A stretch of 28,773 nucleotides of DNA from positions 1-28,773 of IMG/VR virus record IMGVR_UViG_3300048839_000251. One strand, 5' to 3'. The stretch comes from a virus. Each line of letters opens with the position of its first letter. Within the stretch, counting starts at the first letter, position 1. This document shows, one piece after another, positions 14,215 to 21,384 of this stretch. Below the pieces are notes generated by a model. The model was given only the letters and a program-made list of their open reading frames with translations. It had not been told where the DNA came from and did no database searches. Both the position numbers and the translations under genes were made by a program.

Positions 14215-14859
14215 TCAGGCGGCGAGCTGCAGGACGGTGCCCTTGACGGCGATCTCGAATGAGCCTGTGCCGAGCTGGCCCACGCGCACGTCCTCGCCAG
14301 GGAGGCTTGGATCGCCGCGCAGCAATCGCACCGAACCGTCGGCGTGCGTGATGCGCACAGTTACGAGGCTCTGCGTCTGCACCGCATTGATCAGCACTTG
14401 CAGCGCGGCACTCGGCGTGCCCTGCGCGAAGAGGTCAACGCTCACGCTGTCGGTCGGCAGCTGCACCACCTCTTCCTGCTTTTTCGTGTCGATCAGCCGC
14501 GTGGCATCCAGCTTGTCCGCCGTCCCTCCACCAAAGCGATACGCTGTCGCCTCGCTCATCGTGACCCACGTCGCGACCTTGACGAAGTCGCACGTCCCGC
14601 TCTGCGTGCCCATGTTCGTGGTGTCGATGCCCTGCAATTCAAACGTGTTCGCGGTCTTGTTCTTCGCGCGCACGGCCTGGCCGTCGAGCTGGTCCATGCC
14701 GACGATGCCGGTGAAGTAGCCAATGTCGTTGTTGACGACTGCGTGGCCCGTCTTGGTCGCGACGCCGGGGTTTGCGTTGCTGACGGCCCAGCCTGCATCC
14801 GCTGCTGCGTACGTGGCGGCGATCTCGAGCTTGATGCCGCGGCCCTTGATGTTTGACAT
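14215..14859 (-). CDS. major tail tube protein, 214 aa
   Basis: Forms the hexameric rings of the tail tube. The sequence starts MSNIKGRGIKLEIAAT and is beta-rich with DTTNMGTQSGTCDFVKVATWVTMSEATAY and a C-terminal VRVGQLGTGSFEIAVKGTVLQL, consistent with a gpV-like or TP901-1-like tube fold. Place after the tail terminator and before the chaperones is diagnostic. A strong ribosome site, GAAAGGAC, lies before the ATG; the same GAAAGGA is used by the capsid and decoration genes. A hairpin with T tract ends exactly 19 bases upstream of the ATG. Confidence 0.86.
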   Translation of the reverse strand: MSNIKGRGIKLEIAATYAAADAGWAVSNANPGVATKTGHAVVNNDIGYFTGIVGMDQLDGQAVRAKNKTANTFELQGIDTTNMGTQSGTCDFVKVATWVTMSEATAYRFGGGTADKLDATRLIDTKKQEEVVQLPTDSVSVDLFAQGTPSAALQVLINAVQTQSLVTVRITHADGSVRLLRGDPSLPGEDVRVGQLGTGSFEIAVKGTVLQLAA

Positions 14860-14878
14860 GGTGCGTCCTTTCAGTCAC

Positions 14879-14900
14879 AAAAAAGCCCGCACTAGGCGGG
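14879..14900 (-). terminator. hairpin plus T tract upstream of tail tube gene
   Basis: On the minus strand CCCGC-CTAGT-GCGGG forms a 5-bp GC stem with five-base loop, followed by C and six T. It sits between the tail terminator gene and the tail tube gene, leaving only 19 bases to the tube ATG, too little for a promoter. It may be a partial terminator or a 5' stabilising/processing hairpin for an abundant product. Confidence 0.65.
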
Positions 14901-14926
14901 ATGGTCGATTCGGCCGGGCTGCGTCG

Positions 14927-15298
14927 TCATCCGGGCCACCACTGCACTTCGAGCTGCACCCCGTCCAGGCCCAGCTCGGCATCGAAGATCGTCGTCTCGC
15001 TCTGCACCACGGCGCCGTACTGCGGGTCCACCGCGTCCACCGCGTCGCGCACGTGATCGGCCAGCGCGCGGGCCGCCAGCGGCGCATCGGCCCAGCACTG
15101 GATGCTCGCGTGCCCCTCCATCTCGTCGAGGTCGCCCGACAGCGTCATCTGCGCATCCATGCGCGCGGCAAACACCACGCACGGGTACCCGCTGCCCTCG
15201 GGGACGGCGTTGACGGCGATGCGGTCGCCGACGATGGCCGTGAGCGGCGCGTGCGCCGTCAGCATGGCGCGCACCTGAGCCTCGGCATTGGTGTTCAC
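14927..15298 (-). CDS. tail terminator / completion protein (DUF3168-like), 123 aa
   Basis: Caps the finished tail tube at the head-proximal end. The pattern AQVRAMLTAHAPLTAIVGDRIAVNAVPEGSGYPCVVF at the N-terminus, and a short beta-rich body ending in VQLEVQWWPG, match DUF3168 proteins found in this position (after HK97 gp10-type, before the tube). The start overlaps the upstream stop as ATGA. Confidence 0.78.
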   Translation of the reverse strand: MNTNAEAQVRAMLTAHAPLTAIVGDRIAVNAVPEGSGYPCVVFAARMDAQMTLSGDLDEMEGHASIQCWADAPLAARALADHVRDAVDAVDPQYGAVVQSETTIFDAELGLDGVQLEVQWWPG

Positions 15299-15858
15299 GG
15301 GGCTGGCGCTTTCGGCGTGTTGAGCTTTGCGATCGCGGCCTGCAGCTTCGGCATGATCACGCCCAGCGCCGCACCGAGTTGCGCGGCGCCCGCGCGCAGA
15401 AAGCCGATGCCGCCGCGCGCCTTGGTGGCGCCGATCTGGTTGAGCCGGCGGCGCTCGCGCCGGGCTTTGGCGCTGTTGCGCTGCGGCCCGGCCGCGGGAT
15501 TCCAGCCGAACTCCAGCCAGCGCCAGTAGTACGGGTCCGTCGGGCGCTGCGCGCCAGCGTTGCCGCCGCGAGCGGGGCGCACATTGACGAAGACACCCAA
15601 GTCACCGCCGCGACGTGCCGCCTTGCTCGTGCGCACCGTGATCGCCTTGCGCACGGTGCCGATGCCGCGGCGCCCCGCTCGCACAGACGGCGCCGTCGGC
15701 GACAGGTCGTGCGGCGCAATCTCGCGCCGCGCCGTGTCTCGCACCAGCCGCGCACCAGCCGCGAGCGCGTTGCGCACCGCACGCTTGCGCAGCTTGTCGG
15801 GCAGCGCGACCAGTTCGGCGCGCAGGTCGGGGATGCCGCGCACCCTGGTCTCAAGCAT
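15295..15858 (-). CDS. HK97 gp10-like head-tail/tail completion protein, 187 aa
   Basis: Starts MLETRVRGIPDLRAELVALPDKLRKRAVRNALAAGARLVRD, the helix-rich N-terminus of HK97 gp10-family proteins, and continues with a basic middle (RRGIGTVRKAITVRTSKAARR) and YYWRWLEFGWNP. It overlaps the preceding head-tail gene by eight bases, which fixes the ATG at 15858 rather than the longer frame upstream. Its length and position between the head-tail adaptor and the tail terminator agree with the family. The C-terminus is a hydrophobic/basic helix. Role in connecting tail to head is known for the family and inferred here. Confidence 0.82.
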   Translation of the reverse strand: MLETRVRGIPDLRAELVALPDKLRKRAVRNALAAGARLVRDTARREIAPHDLSPTAPSVRAGRRGIGTVRKAITVRTSKAARRGGDLGVFVNVRPARGGNAGAQRPTDPYYWRWLEFGWNPAAGPQRNSAKARRERRRLNQIGATKARGGIGFLRAGAAQLGAALGVIMPKLQAAIAKLNTPKAPAP

Positions 15859-16198
15859 CGCCGTCCCTCGCGCCGGCCAGCGCCAGCAGATCGAGCGCCG
15901 CGCGCTCGCCGCCCACGTCGATCGGGTCGCCGACGATGGCGTGCGGCACACCGCGCCACAGCACGCGCCAGCTCGCGCGCACGTCGTCGCGGTACCGAAT
16001 GCGGAACCGCACCGTCACCTCGCTGCTGATCTGCCCGGCGCTGAGCTGCTCGCGCGCCGACACCGGCCACGCGGCTCCCCATACCGTGCCCTCCGTGGTC
16101 CACGCGCCCGTGCGCGCGCCAGCGCCGTCCCGGCCGGCGGGGGGCGATTGCAGCGTCAGCCGGTGCCGCAGGTCGCCAGCGTTGATGGCGAGTGTCAT
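15851..16198 (-). CDS. head-tail adaptor / head closure protein, 115 aa
   Basis: The sequence DLRHRLTLQSPP...DGAGARTGAWTTEGTVWGAAWPVSARE is the beta-barrel pattern of phage head-tail joining proteins (SPP1 gp16 / HK97 gp7-type), with RFRIRYRDDVRASWRVLWRGVPHAIVGDPIDV in the second half and an IDV-type end. It stacks below the connector ring and closes the portal channel. Overlaps both neighbours (ATGA before, 8 bases after). Confidence 0.82.
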   Translation of the reverse strand: MTLAINAGDLRHRLTLQSPPAGRDGAGARTGAWTTEGTVWGAAWPVSAREQLSAGQISSEVTVRFRIRYRDDVRASWRVLWRGVPHAIVGDPIDVGGERAALDLLALAGARDGDA

Positions 16199-16761
16199 GC
16201 GCTGTAGATCCGGTAGCGGTCAAGCAGGCGGTCGGAGAAGCGATCCGGCATGGCCGTGAGCGTCTGCCCGGCGGCGGCGGCTGCGCGGTGCTCGATCAGC
16301 GCGCCGATGCGCAGCAGCATCCAGGCGCGCACGGTTTCTGGCACCGGATCAAGACCGCACGCAATGCGCACGCGCACGGCGTTGGAGGTGTCGTAGGTGG
16401 ACGGCCATTCGTAGCCGTCTGCCGGCAGCGCGAAGCACTGAGCACGGTCCATGTTGTCGAGCACATAGGCCGCCGGGTCGAGCGTCTGCAGGACGCCTGA
16501 CGTGTCGAGGTATTGGATCGACTGGATACCAGTCACGTCGGGGCCGAGCGCGATTTCGACGGCGGGGAATGCGTCGAAGGTCAGCTGCCACACCTGCGCG
16601 GCCAGCAGGCGGCCAAGCTCATGCTCGGCATCCTCGCGCGCCGCCGCGATGAAGCCGGTGATCAGCGCGTCGTCGGCGTCGTGCTCGACGCGGGCGTGCA
16701 GCTTGGCTTGAGCCAGCGTGATCGGCTCCGTGTCAGGGCCGGAGATGTGGATGCGGGTCAT
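16195..16761 (-). CDS. head-tail connector protein (gp6 / phiE125 gp8 family), 188 aa
   Basis: The N-terminus carries PITLAQAKLHARVEHDADDALITGFIAAAREDAEHELGR, the defining motif of the phage gp6-like connector family, and the middle has VRVRIACGLDPVPETVRAWMLLRIGALIEHRAA. Members form a ring under the portal. Length 188 fits the family's longer (phiE125 gp8-like) branch. ATGA overlap with the repeat-protein gene before and with the adaptor after. Confidence 0.87.
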   Translation of the reverse strand: MTRIHISGPDTEPITLAQAKLHARVEHDADDALITGFIAAAREDAEHELGRLLAAQVWQLTFDAFPAVEIALGPDVTGIQSIQYLDTSGVLQTLDPAAYVLDNMDRAQCFALPADGYEWPSTYDTSNAVRVRIACGLDPVPETVRAWMLLRIGALIEHRAAAAAGQTLTAMPDRFSDRLLDRYRIYSA

Positions 16762-17750
16762 CGCGTCCTCGTGCTCAGGCGCGGCTGGCGCGCGGTGGTG
16801 GACAGGCGAGCACTGCGCCCGCCAGCCGACAGGCGCAGGCCCAGCGGGGAGACAGTCAGGCCGCCGGCCGCGTAGCCGGTGATCAGATCGACCGCCGCGG
16901 CCAGCTCTTCGATTGACACGTCCCAGGTGCTGCCCGGCAGTGATGCCGTCACCTCGTCGACCGCCGTCGCCTGCTCGGTGATGGCCCGCACCATCGTCGT
17001 CGCGGCCTGCAGCGCGTCGTCGGCGCTGCCGGCCTCGAGGATCGTCACCAGCAGCGTCGCCGCGGCGGTGAGCGCATCGGTCGCGCTGGTCAACTCCTCG
17101 ATCGTGGCCGTGCCAGCACCGCTGTAGCTGGCCGCTGGCGTGTCGACCGCGCTGGCGCTCTCACTGATCGCGCGCAGCATGGTCGTCGCGGACGCGAGCT
17201 GGTCATCTGCGCTGGCTGTTTCCGTCAGCGCCCGCAGCATCGTGGTCGCTGCGTCGAGCGTGTCGGACGCCGACGCCGACTCGGTGACGCTGCCGCTGCC
17301 CGTGGCCGAGTAGCTGGCCGTCTGCGTGTCGCTGGCGCTGGCGGCCTCGGTCAGCGCGACGGCGGCGATGGTGGCCGCGGTGATGATGTCGGCGGCGCTG
17401 GCCGATTCGATCAGGCTGACCAGGGCCGTGGTGGCAGCGGCCAGACTGTCGCTGGCGCTGGCGGATTCGGTGATCGAAGCGCTCCAGCTCAGAGCCGTCG
17501 TGTCCCACGCCCCCGACTCGACGACATCCCCATCCGCCCCGTCCGCATGCGCGAACGCGATCTTGTAGGACGTGCCAGCCGTCAGCCCCGTGGCCGCGCT
17601 GCTCCACGTCATCACCCCCGACGTGCCAAGCTCAGCCTCTGAGCCTGCGGCGACGGCAGATGCGCCGGTGGCGTCCTTGCCGGCCTTGACCTGCGCGGCG
17701 CTGGGCTTGGTGCCCGCGGCGGCGTAGATGACGTAGTAGATCAGCGCCAT
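16758..17750 (-). CDS. Fn3-like plus tandem-repeat structural protein, 330 aa
   Basis: Residues 1-90 resemble a fibronectin-III-like beta domain (YYVIYAAAGTKPSAAQVKAG...LTAGTSYKIAFAHAD). Residues 93-288 hold ten copies of a degenerate unit xxExASAxD followed by an Ala/Thr-rich helical stretch (unit starts at 93, 113, 133, 155, 175, 195, 217, 237, 257, 280). Spacing is 20, 20, 22 repeated, so units form triads of about 62 residues, each triad introduced by a Thr/Ser/Tyr/Gly linker. The tail (300-330) is basic. No known enzyme signature. It lies between head genes and connector, so a virion fibre or head-surface protein is likely, but this is inferred. Confidence 0.75.
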   Translation of the reverse strand: MALIYYVIYAAAGTKPSAAQVKAGKDATGASAVAAGSEAELGTSGVMTWSSAATGLTAGTSYKIAFAHADGADGDVVESGAWDTTALSWSASITESASASDSLAAATTALVSLIESASAADIITAATIAAVALTEAASASDTQTASYSATGSGSVTESASASDTLDAATTMLRALTETASADDQLASATTMLRAISESASAVDTPAASYSGAGTATIEELTSATDALTAAATLLVTILEAGSADDALQAATTMVRAITEQATAVDEVTASLPGSTWDVSIEELAAAVDLITGYAAGGLTVSPLGLRLSAGGRSARLSTTARQPRLSTRTR

Positions 17751-17751
17751 G

Positions 17752-17949
17752 TCAGTACGTCAGCGTCACGCGCGGCGTGGCCTGCGTCGCGCCTATTGCC
17801 GTCACGGTGGGCAGGGAGAGCGTGGGCATGGCAGGCGCCGACCCCGCCTCCACCACGCGCGGCCCCCCCAGCGTCTGCCACGAGCGCGCACCCGCATCCG
17901 CGACGACGATGCGCTTGCCGCTCAGGCTTTGCCAGCTTCGTGCAGCCAC
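17752..17949 (-). CDS. small accessory virion-type protein with internal duplication, 65 aa
   Basis: GTG start shortly after the fibre-like gene. The first 35 residues contain a duplicated unit, ARSWQSLSGKRIVVADAG then ARSWQTLGGPRVVEAGS. The C-terminus LPTVTAIGATQATPRVTLTY resembles short terminal motifs of phage accessory structural proteins. One base separates it from the repeat-protein gene. Unknown function; probably co-expressed with the fibre-like neighbours. Confidence 0.6.
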   Translation of the reverse strand: MAARSWQSLSGKRIVVADAGARSWQTLGGPRVVEAGSAPAMPTLSLPTVTAIGATQATPRVTLTY

Positions 17950-17952
17950 GTC

Positions 17953-19308
17953 TCAGCTCACCGTGGGCTGCACGTCCACGTAGACCGTGGTGCTTGGCTT
18001 CATGAGCGTCACGACGGCCATGACGACGCCCTCCTGCGCTGCGGTGAAGCTGACTTCGAGCTTCTGCTTCACCGGGCTGGCCAGCCCGGTCGTGGTCCAC
18101 GTCACAGAGCTTGAGGGTAGGTTCGTCGCGCTGTCCAATACTCCGGGGGCGTTGCTGGTGATCGTGCCAAGCGTCGTGCTCGCGCTGCCCAGGGCCAGCA
18201 CGTCGAGCCGCATGTCCTGATCGGTGAGCGTCACGCCGTCGGTGAGCACCTCGACGGTGATGGTTTTCGAGCCCGTCGAGTCGAGCCGCAACTCCATCTC
18301 CATCGAGCGCACGCCGCCGAGCGGGTACCGCGCGTTGGAGTTGCTGACCATCTTGGCCGAGACGGGCGTGTCGCCATCGCTTGCGCCGCCCGTGCGCACG
18401 ATGGTGGCCTCCTGGATCACGCTGCCGTAGTAGTCGCGCAGCCAGAACTTGTAATTCGACGCCCCGTCGTCGCAGTTGTACATCGCCAGGCGGTCACACA
18501 CCGAAAGCGTGCCATTCACCAATTCGCCTGTCCACCCCGAGGGGAGTGCGCAGTCACGCAGCACCCCGATGCAATTGGCGTTCGTCGCGCGGAAGATGTT
18601 CTGCCCGGTTGCCATGTTGCGCAGATCGACTCCGGACACGACGATCTCAGTCGTGCGCCCACCCCCGTTGATGCCACCGAAGAGCCCACAGATCGTCGTC
18701 GTCCCGCCCGAGAGGATCGCGCCGCCGAGCCATTCGAACCGCCCGGAGCATTCGATCTGCGGAATCGAGGTTGATGTCCCGTTCACACGCGCGTCGCAGT
18801 TAATCCACGTCGTCACGTTATCGATCGCGTTGGAGGCTGCGCCAATGTTGTTGACGGAGATGCGCGCGGCTATGCCTGTGGGGGGGGCAAGAAACGTGCA
18901 GTCCTCGAATGTCTCCTTGATGTTGTATGTGTTAGTATAATTGTTGAGCGAGAGCGTTGCGTTGACCGCGCCACTGCCACAACTGAACGTCACGCCGTGT
19001 ACGTAGGCCGCGCCCTGCGTAGTGATCGCGTTAACGCCCGTCGTCGTCACGGACGCCCCGGCAGAGAGTGCAGTTGGCGGCTCGGCGGCGTCCGAGACAC
19101 TGAGCACGCGCACGGGGGTCGCGTTCGTGCCGGCAAACGCGAAGCTCTTGGCGCTGGCCGCGCTCTCTGCGTGCGACGCGCTGAGGTAGATCGTGTCACC
19201 CTGCGCGACGATCGCGGTGGCGCCCGCGAGCGTGGCCTTGGCGAGCGCCCAGGTGCTGCCGGTGTCGCTGTTGCTGCCGTCGCCGCTGCGGACGTAGATG
19301 CTGGCCAT
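17953..19308 (-). CDS. beta-helix / fibre-like structural protein, 451 aa
   Basis: Starts MASIYVRSGDGSNSDTGSTWALAKATLAGATAIVAQGDTIYL, the opening typical of right-handed beta-helix phage surface proteins. Many short beta-strand repeats rich in Gly, Thr, Ser and Asn follow (about 60-330), then a second, regular beta domain (about 340-451, with GSKTITVEVLTDGVTL). Such proteins are often head fibres, tailspikes or virion decorations. Here it sits in the head module, not by the tail tip, so a head-surface role is more likely. A run of eight C (18880-18887) lies in the coding strand at the APP residues. Parts of the gene (near 18.9 kb) are AT-richer than neighbours. Confidence 0.7.
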   Translation of the reverse strand: MASIYVRSGDGSNSDTGSTWALAKATLAGATAIVAQGDTIYLSASHAESAASAKSFAFAGTNATPVRVLSVSDAAEPPTALSAGASVTTTGVNAITTQGAAYVHGVTFSCGSGAVNATLSLNNYTNTYNIKETFEDCTFLAPPTGIAARISVNNIGAASNAIDNVTTWINCDARVNGTSTSIPQIECSGRFEWLGGAILSGGTTTICGLFGGINGGGRTTEIVVSGVDLRNMATGQNIFRATNANCIGVLRDCALPSGWTGELVNGTLSVCDRLAMYNCDDGASNYKFWLRDYYGSVIQEATIVRTGGASDGDTPVSAKMVSNSNARYPLGGVRSMEMELRLDSTGSKTITVEVLTDGVTLTDQDMRLDVLALGSASTTLGTITSNAPGVLDSATNLPSSSVTWTTTGLASPVKQKLEVSFTAAQEGVVMAVVTLMKPSTTVYVDVQPTVS

Positions 19309-19311
19309 GCC

Positions 19312-19527
19312 TCACCCGCCGTTGATGATCGCCTCGGCCTCTTCGAAGGCGAGTTGATCATTGCGGGCTGCAATACGCGCAGCCACGAAGGCGTCCACGT
19401 CCGTTGCCGCGGGCAGCTCGCCGACCGACTCCCAGCTATTGCCGTCCTGGTCGAACATCATCAACGTGTAGCTAATGCGCCCATTGGGCTGCACGATCTG
19501 CGAGAGCGTGTGATTGACGATGGACAT
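19312..19527 (-). CDS. small phage structural-module protein, 71 aa
   Basis: Function not recognised. Sequence starts MSIVNHTLSQIVQPNGRISYTLMMFDQDGNSW, beta-rich, then AATDVDAFVAARIAARNDQLAFEEAEAIINGG as helix. I have seen comparable proteins of this size next to fibre-like genes in phage head modules. It lies three bases after the upstream gene and three before the fibre-like gene, so is surely in the same operon; a small structural or chaperone role is a guess. Confidence 0.65.
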   Translation of the reverse strand: MSIVNHTLSQIVQPNGRISYTLMMFDQDGNSWESVGELPAATDVDAFVAARIAARNDQLAFEEAEAIINGG

Positions 19528-19530
19528 GGC

Positions 19531-19785
19531 TCACTCCCCCAGCGCAGATCGGATGGTGTTGCGCGCAGTGACGAAGGTCTGCATCTTCGCTTTCAGCGCG
19601 GCCCACTTGATCGCATTGAGGCCGAACTTCCCGCGCAGCCCGGCGTCGGTCAGGTCGCCGCGCTGCACAGCGGCGATGACGTAGGCTGCGACGTTGATGG
19701 CCTCCTCGCCCTGCGCGCTGCGAAAGCGCTCGCGGACATAGGACTCGAACTGATCGAGGGTTTGGTGCTTGAGGATGAGGCTCAT
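19531..19785 (-). CDS. hypothetical protein, 84 aa
   Basis: No recognised domain. The sequence is helical (LDQFESYVRERFRSAQGEEAINVAAYVIAAVQRGDLTDAGLRGKFG...). Its ATG overlaps the stop of the 23-codon reading frame upstream as ATGA, indicating coupled translation. It lies among accessory genes between decoration and connector genes. Unknown role. Confidence 0.62.
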   Translation of the reverse strand: MSLILKHQTLDQFESYVRERFRSAQGEEAINVAAYVIAAVQRGDLTDAGLRGKFGLNAIKWAALKAKMQTFVTARNTIRSALGE

Positions 19786-19853
19786 GGGCGATCCTTTGCG
19801 GTGAGTGCGCGCCCCGCGAGGGCTTCGAGGGCGGTTTGTTGGGTGGGGGTCAT
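19782..19853 (-). CDS. very short frame (23 aa), coupled leader or gene remnant
   Basis: The sequence MTPTQQTALEALAGRALTA resembles the start of longer phage proteins that read on as LTxEE...VAARN, but here it ends after 23 residues (KDRP) at a TGA overlapping the next gene's ATG. It may be a truncated gene, a coupled leader that feeds ribosomes to the next gene, or a remnant left after a deletion. Its own ATG is five bases after the upstream stop and lacks a clear ribosome site. Confidence 0.4.
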   Translation of the reverse strand: MTPTQQTALEALAGRALTAKDRP

Positions 19854-19858
19854 GCTGC

Positions 19859-20596
19859 TCACAGCCCCAGGCTGTACGTTACGTTGAGCGTGCCGCTGCT
19901 CGTCACGGCCTGGTCGCCTCCGCTGAAGAGGCCAGCCGACAGCAGCGCGCCGCTGGTGTTGCCCACCGACGTTGACGGCGCCGTGCCCGCTGCGCTGCGC
20001 ACGAGCAGGAAGGCGCCCTTGATCGTGTCGGAGGCCAGCGTCGAGAAAGACACGGCGGCCGACGTGGCAAGCGAGCCGCCCGAGGCCGTGCCGAAGCTCG
20101 GCGTGCCGCGCGTGGCAACGGTTGCGCTCGGCGCCTCGTTCCAGCCGTTGGCCGGGCTGCCGCCGCCTACGGCGGTGATGCTGCCCGCGGTGTTGCCCGC
20201 GGCGATGGCGCTGTAGCCGGTGTCCTCGATCAGACCCAGCGCCTGCGATGCGGTGTACGTGCTGCCCTTGAGCATGTGCGTCAGCGCGGCGTTTTTTCCC
20301 TCGGTCGTGACGAGGTTGTGGATCACGTCGCGCCAGACCAGCTCGCGCGGGATATCGGCCAGCCGCAGCCGGATGGCGTCGATCTCGTCGGCGTGCGCAC
20401 GGCGCAGCATGGCATCGGCGCTGATCTCGGCCAGGCGCAGGCGCAGCGCCGTGACCTCGTCGCGCCGCGCTTCGGCCGGCATCCAGTAGTCGGCGAGGTA
20501 GATGCCATCGGCGTGCATCTGCTCGACGGCGCGGGCGCCGTGCACGAAAGCGGCGCCCATGCGGGCGACGGCGTGGGCTCGTTCGATGCTGCTCAT
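19859..20596 (-). CDS. phage accessory structural protein with coiled-coil and beta domain, 245 aa
   Basis: ATG overlaps the stop of the gene before. Residues about 1-80 are helical (alternating ALRLRLAEI and AIRLRLADI strings); residues about 95-245 are beta-rich, with NLVTTEGKNAALTHMLKGSTYTA...GLIEDTGYSAIAAGNTAGSI and a terminal ALLSAGLFSGGDQAVTSSGTLNVTYSLGL, a pattern I recall from phage proteins of unknown function next to capsid and tail genes. It is probably a virion or virion-assembly protein. Function unknown. Confidence 0.68.
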   Translation of the reverse strand: MSSIERAHAVARMGAAFVHGARAVEQMHADGIYLADYWMPAEARRDEVTALRLRLAEISADAMLRRAHADEIDAIRLRLADIPRELVWRDVIHNLVTTEGKNAALTHMLKGSTYTASQALGLIEDTGYSAIAAGNTAGSITAVGGGSPANGWNEAPSATVATRGTPSFGTASGGSLATSAAVSFSTLASDTIKGAFLLVRSAAGTAPSTSVGNTSGALLSAGLFSGGDQAVTSSGTLNVTYSLGL

Positions 20597-20769
20597 GCCT
20601 CGACCTCCTCCAGTCGATCTGCGTCCATCCAGCGACGGACGGGCTCGCCGTCCTCGATCCACTCGACCAGCAGCTCGAGCTCGTCGTTGGGGGTGATGCG
20701 GCGCTCGATGACCTCGCCCCGAATCTCGGGCTGGATCAGGCGCACGGCGCTACCGGTTTTCAGTGCCAT
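20593..20769 (-). CDS. small protein, possible SH3-like fold, 58 aa
   Basis: Starts MALKTGSAVRLIQPEIRGEVIERRITPNDELELLVEW and ends with WMDADRLEEVEA. The string G-x-x-VRLIQPEIRGEV with a central beta pattern resembles short SH3/KOW-like proteins next to phage head genes. An AAGGAG site precedes the ATG; a hairpin and T tract lie 28 bases upstream. The stop overlaps the next ATG. Function unknown. Confidence 0.62.
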   Translation of the reverse strand: MALKTGSAVRLIQPEIRGEVIERRITPNDELELLVEWIEDGEPVRRWMDADRLEEVEA

Positions 20770-20797
20770 CTGGGGGGGCTCCTTGCGGGCAGAAACG

Positions 20798-20822
20798 AAA
20801 AGGCCGCCCGGGTGGGGCGGCC
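20798..20822 (-). terminator. hairpin plus T tract after decoration gene
   Basis: On the minus strand GGCCGCCC-CACCC-GGGCGGCC forms a perfect 8-bp stem, followed by four T. It stands 22 bases after the stop of the decoration-like gene and before the small SH3-like gene, so it may end or attenuate the strong capsid/decoration message. Strong stem, short T tract. Confidence 0.7.
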
Positions 20823-20844
20823 CTTGGTGTTTCGGTCCGGGGTG

Positions 20845-21354
20845 TCAGTCCGCGATCGCCTGTTCCGGCGTGGCGCCGCTGTAGCGCTTGCCGTACAGGC
20901 TGTAAAGGACGATGGCGCCCCGCGGGCTGGTCGCGGCGTGACCCGTGCAATCGACGCGGATGCAGTCGTAGCCGTTGGCCTGGTCTAGATCGCTGGCAGC
21001 CACGTCGATCACGTACAGCGAGTCCTTGCTGTTCGTTGTTTGCGTCGTGAAGGTGCTGCTGGTCACTGCGGTTTCGGTCAGGTTCTTCGACGCGCTCAGG
21101 TCTGTATTGGCCAGCATGCGCGTGAATGCCAATTCCTTTTCGCTTCCGCCGCCAGCTACGGTAGTGGCCTGCTTCAACGTCACCGCAGTTCCCGTCACCG
21201 TGGTGCCGTCAGCGATGGCGATGATGATCTGGCAGCGGGCATAGCCCTTCATCGACACGTAGTCGGTATCGCCGAGCGTGCTGGTGAGCAGCAGGCCAAT
21301 GGCGCCGACAACCGGGGTCACCTGCTCGTCCAGGCGTGCGTTCGTTCCGATCAT
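20845..21354 (-). CDS. putative capsid decoration / head protein, 169 aa
   Basis: Directly downstream of the capsid gene, where decoration or stabilising proteins are usual. The sequence is beta-rich (MIGTNARLDEQVTPVVGAIGLLLTSTLGDTDYVSMKGYARCQII; later TTQTTNSKDSLYVIDVAASDLDQANGYDCIRVDCTG). A GAAAGGA ribosome site, the same as for capsid and tail tube, suggests high expression. No family certain; a virion surface protein is the best inference. Confidence 0.68.
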   Translation of the reverse strand: MIGTNARLDEQVTPVVGAIGLLLTSTLGDTDYVSMKGYARCQIIIAIADGTTVTGTAVTLKQATTVAGGGSEKELAFTRMLANTDLSASKNLTETAVTSSTFTTQTTNSKDSLYVIDVAASDLDQANGYDCIRVDCTGHAATSPRGAIVLYSLYGKRYSGATPEQAIAD

Positions 21355-21384
21355 GGTGGTGATCCTTTCATCAGGTCAGAGGTA

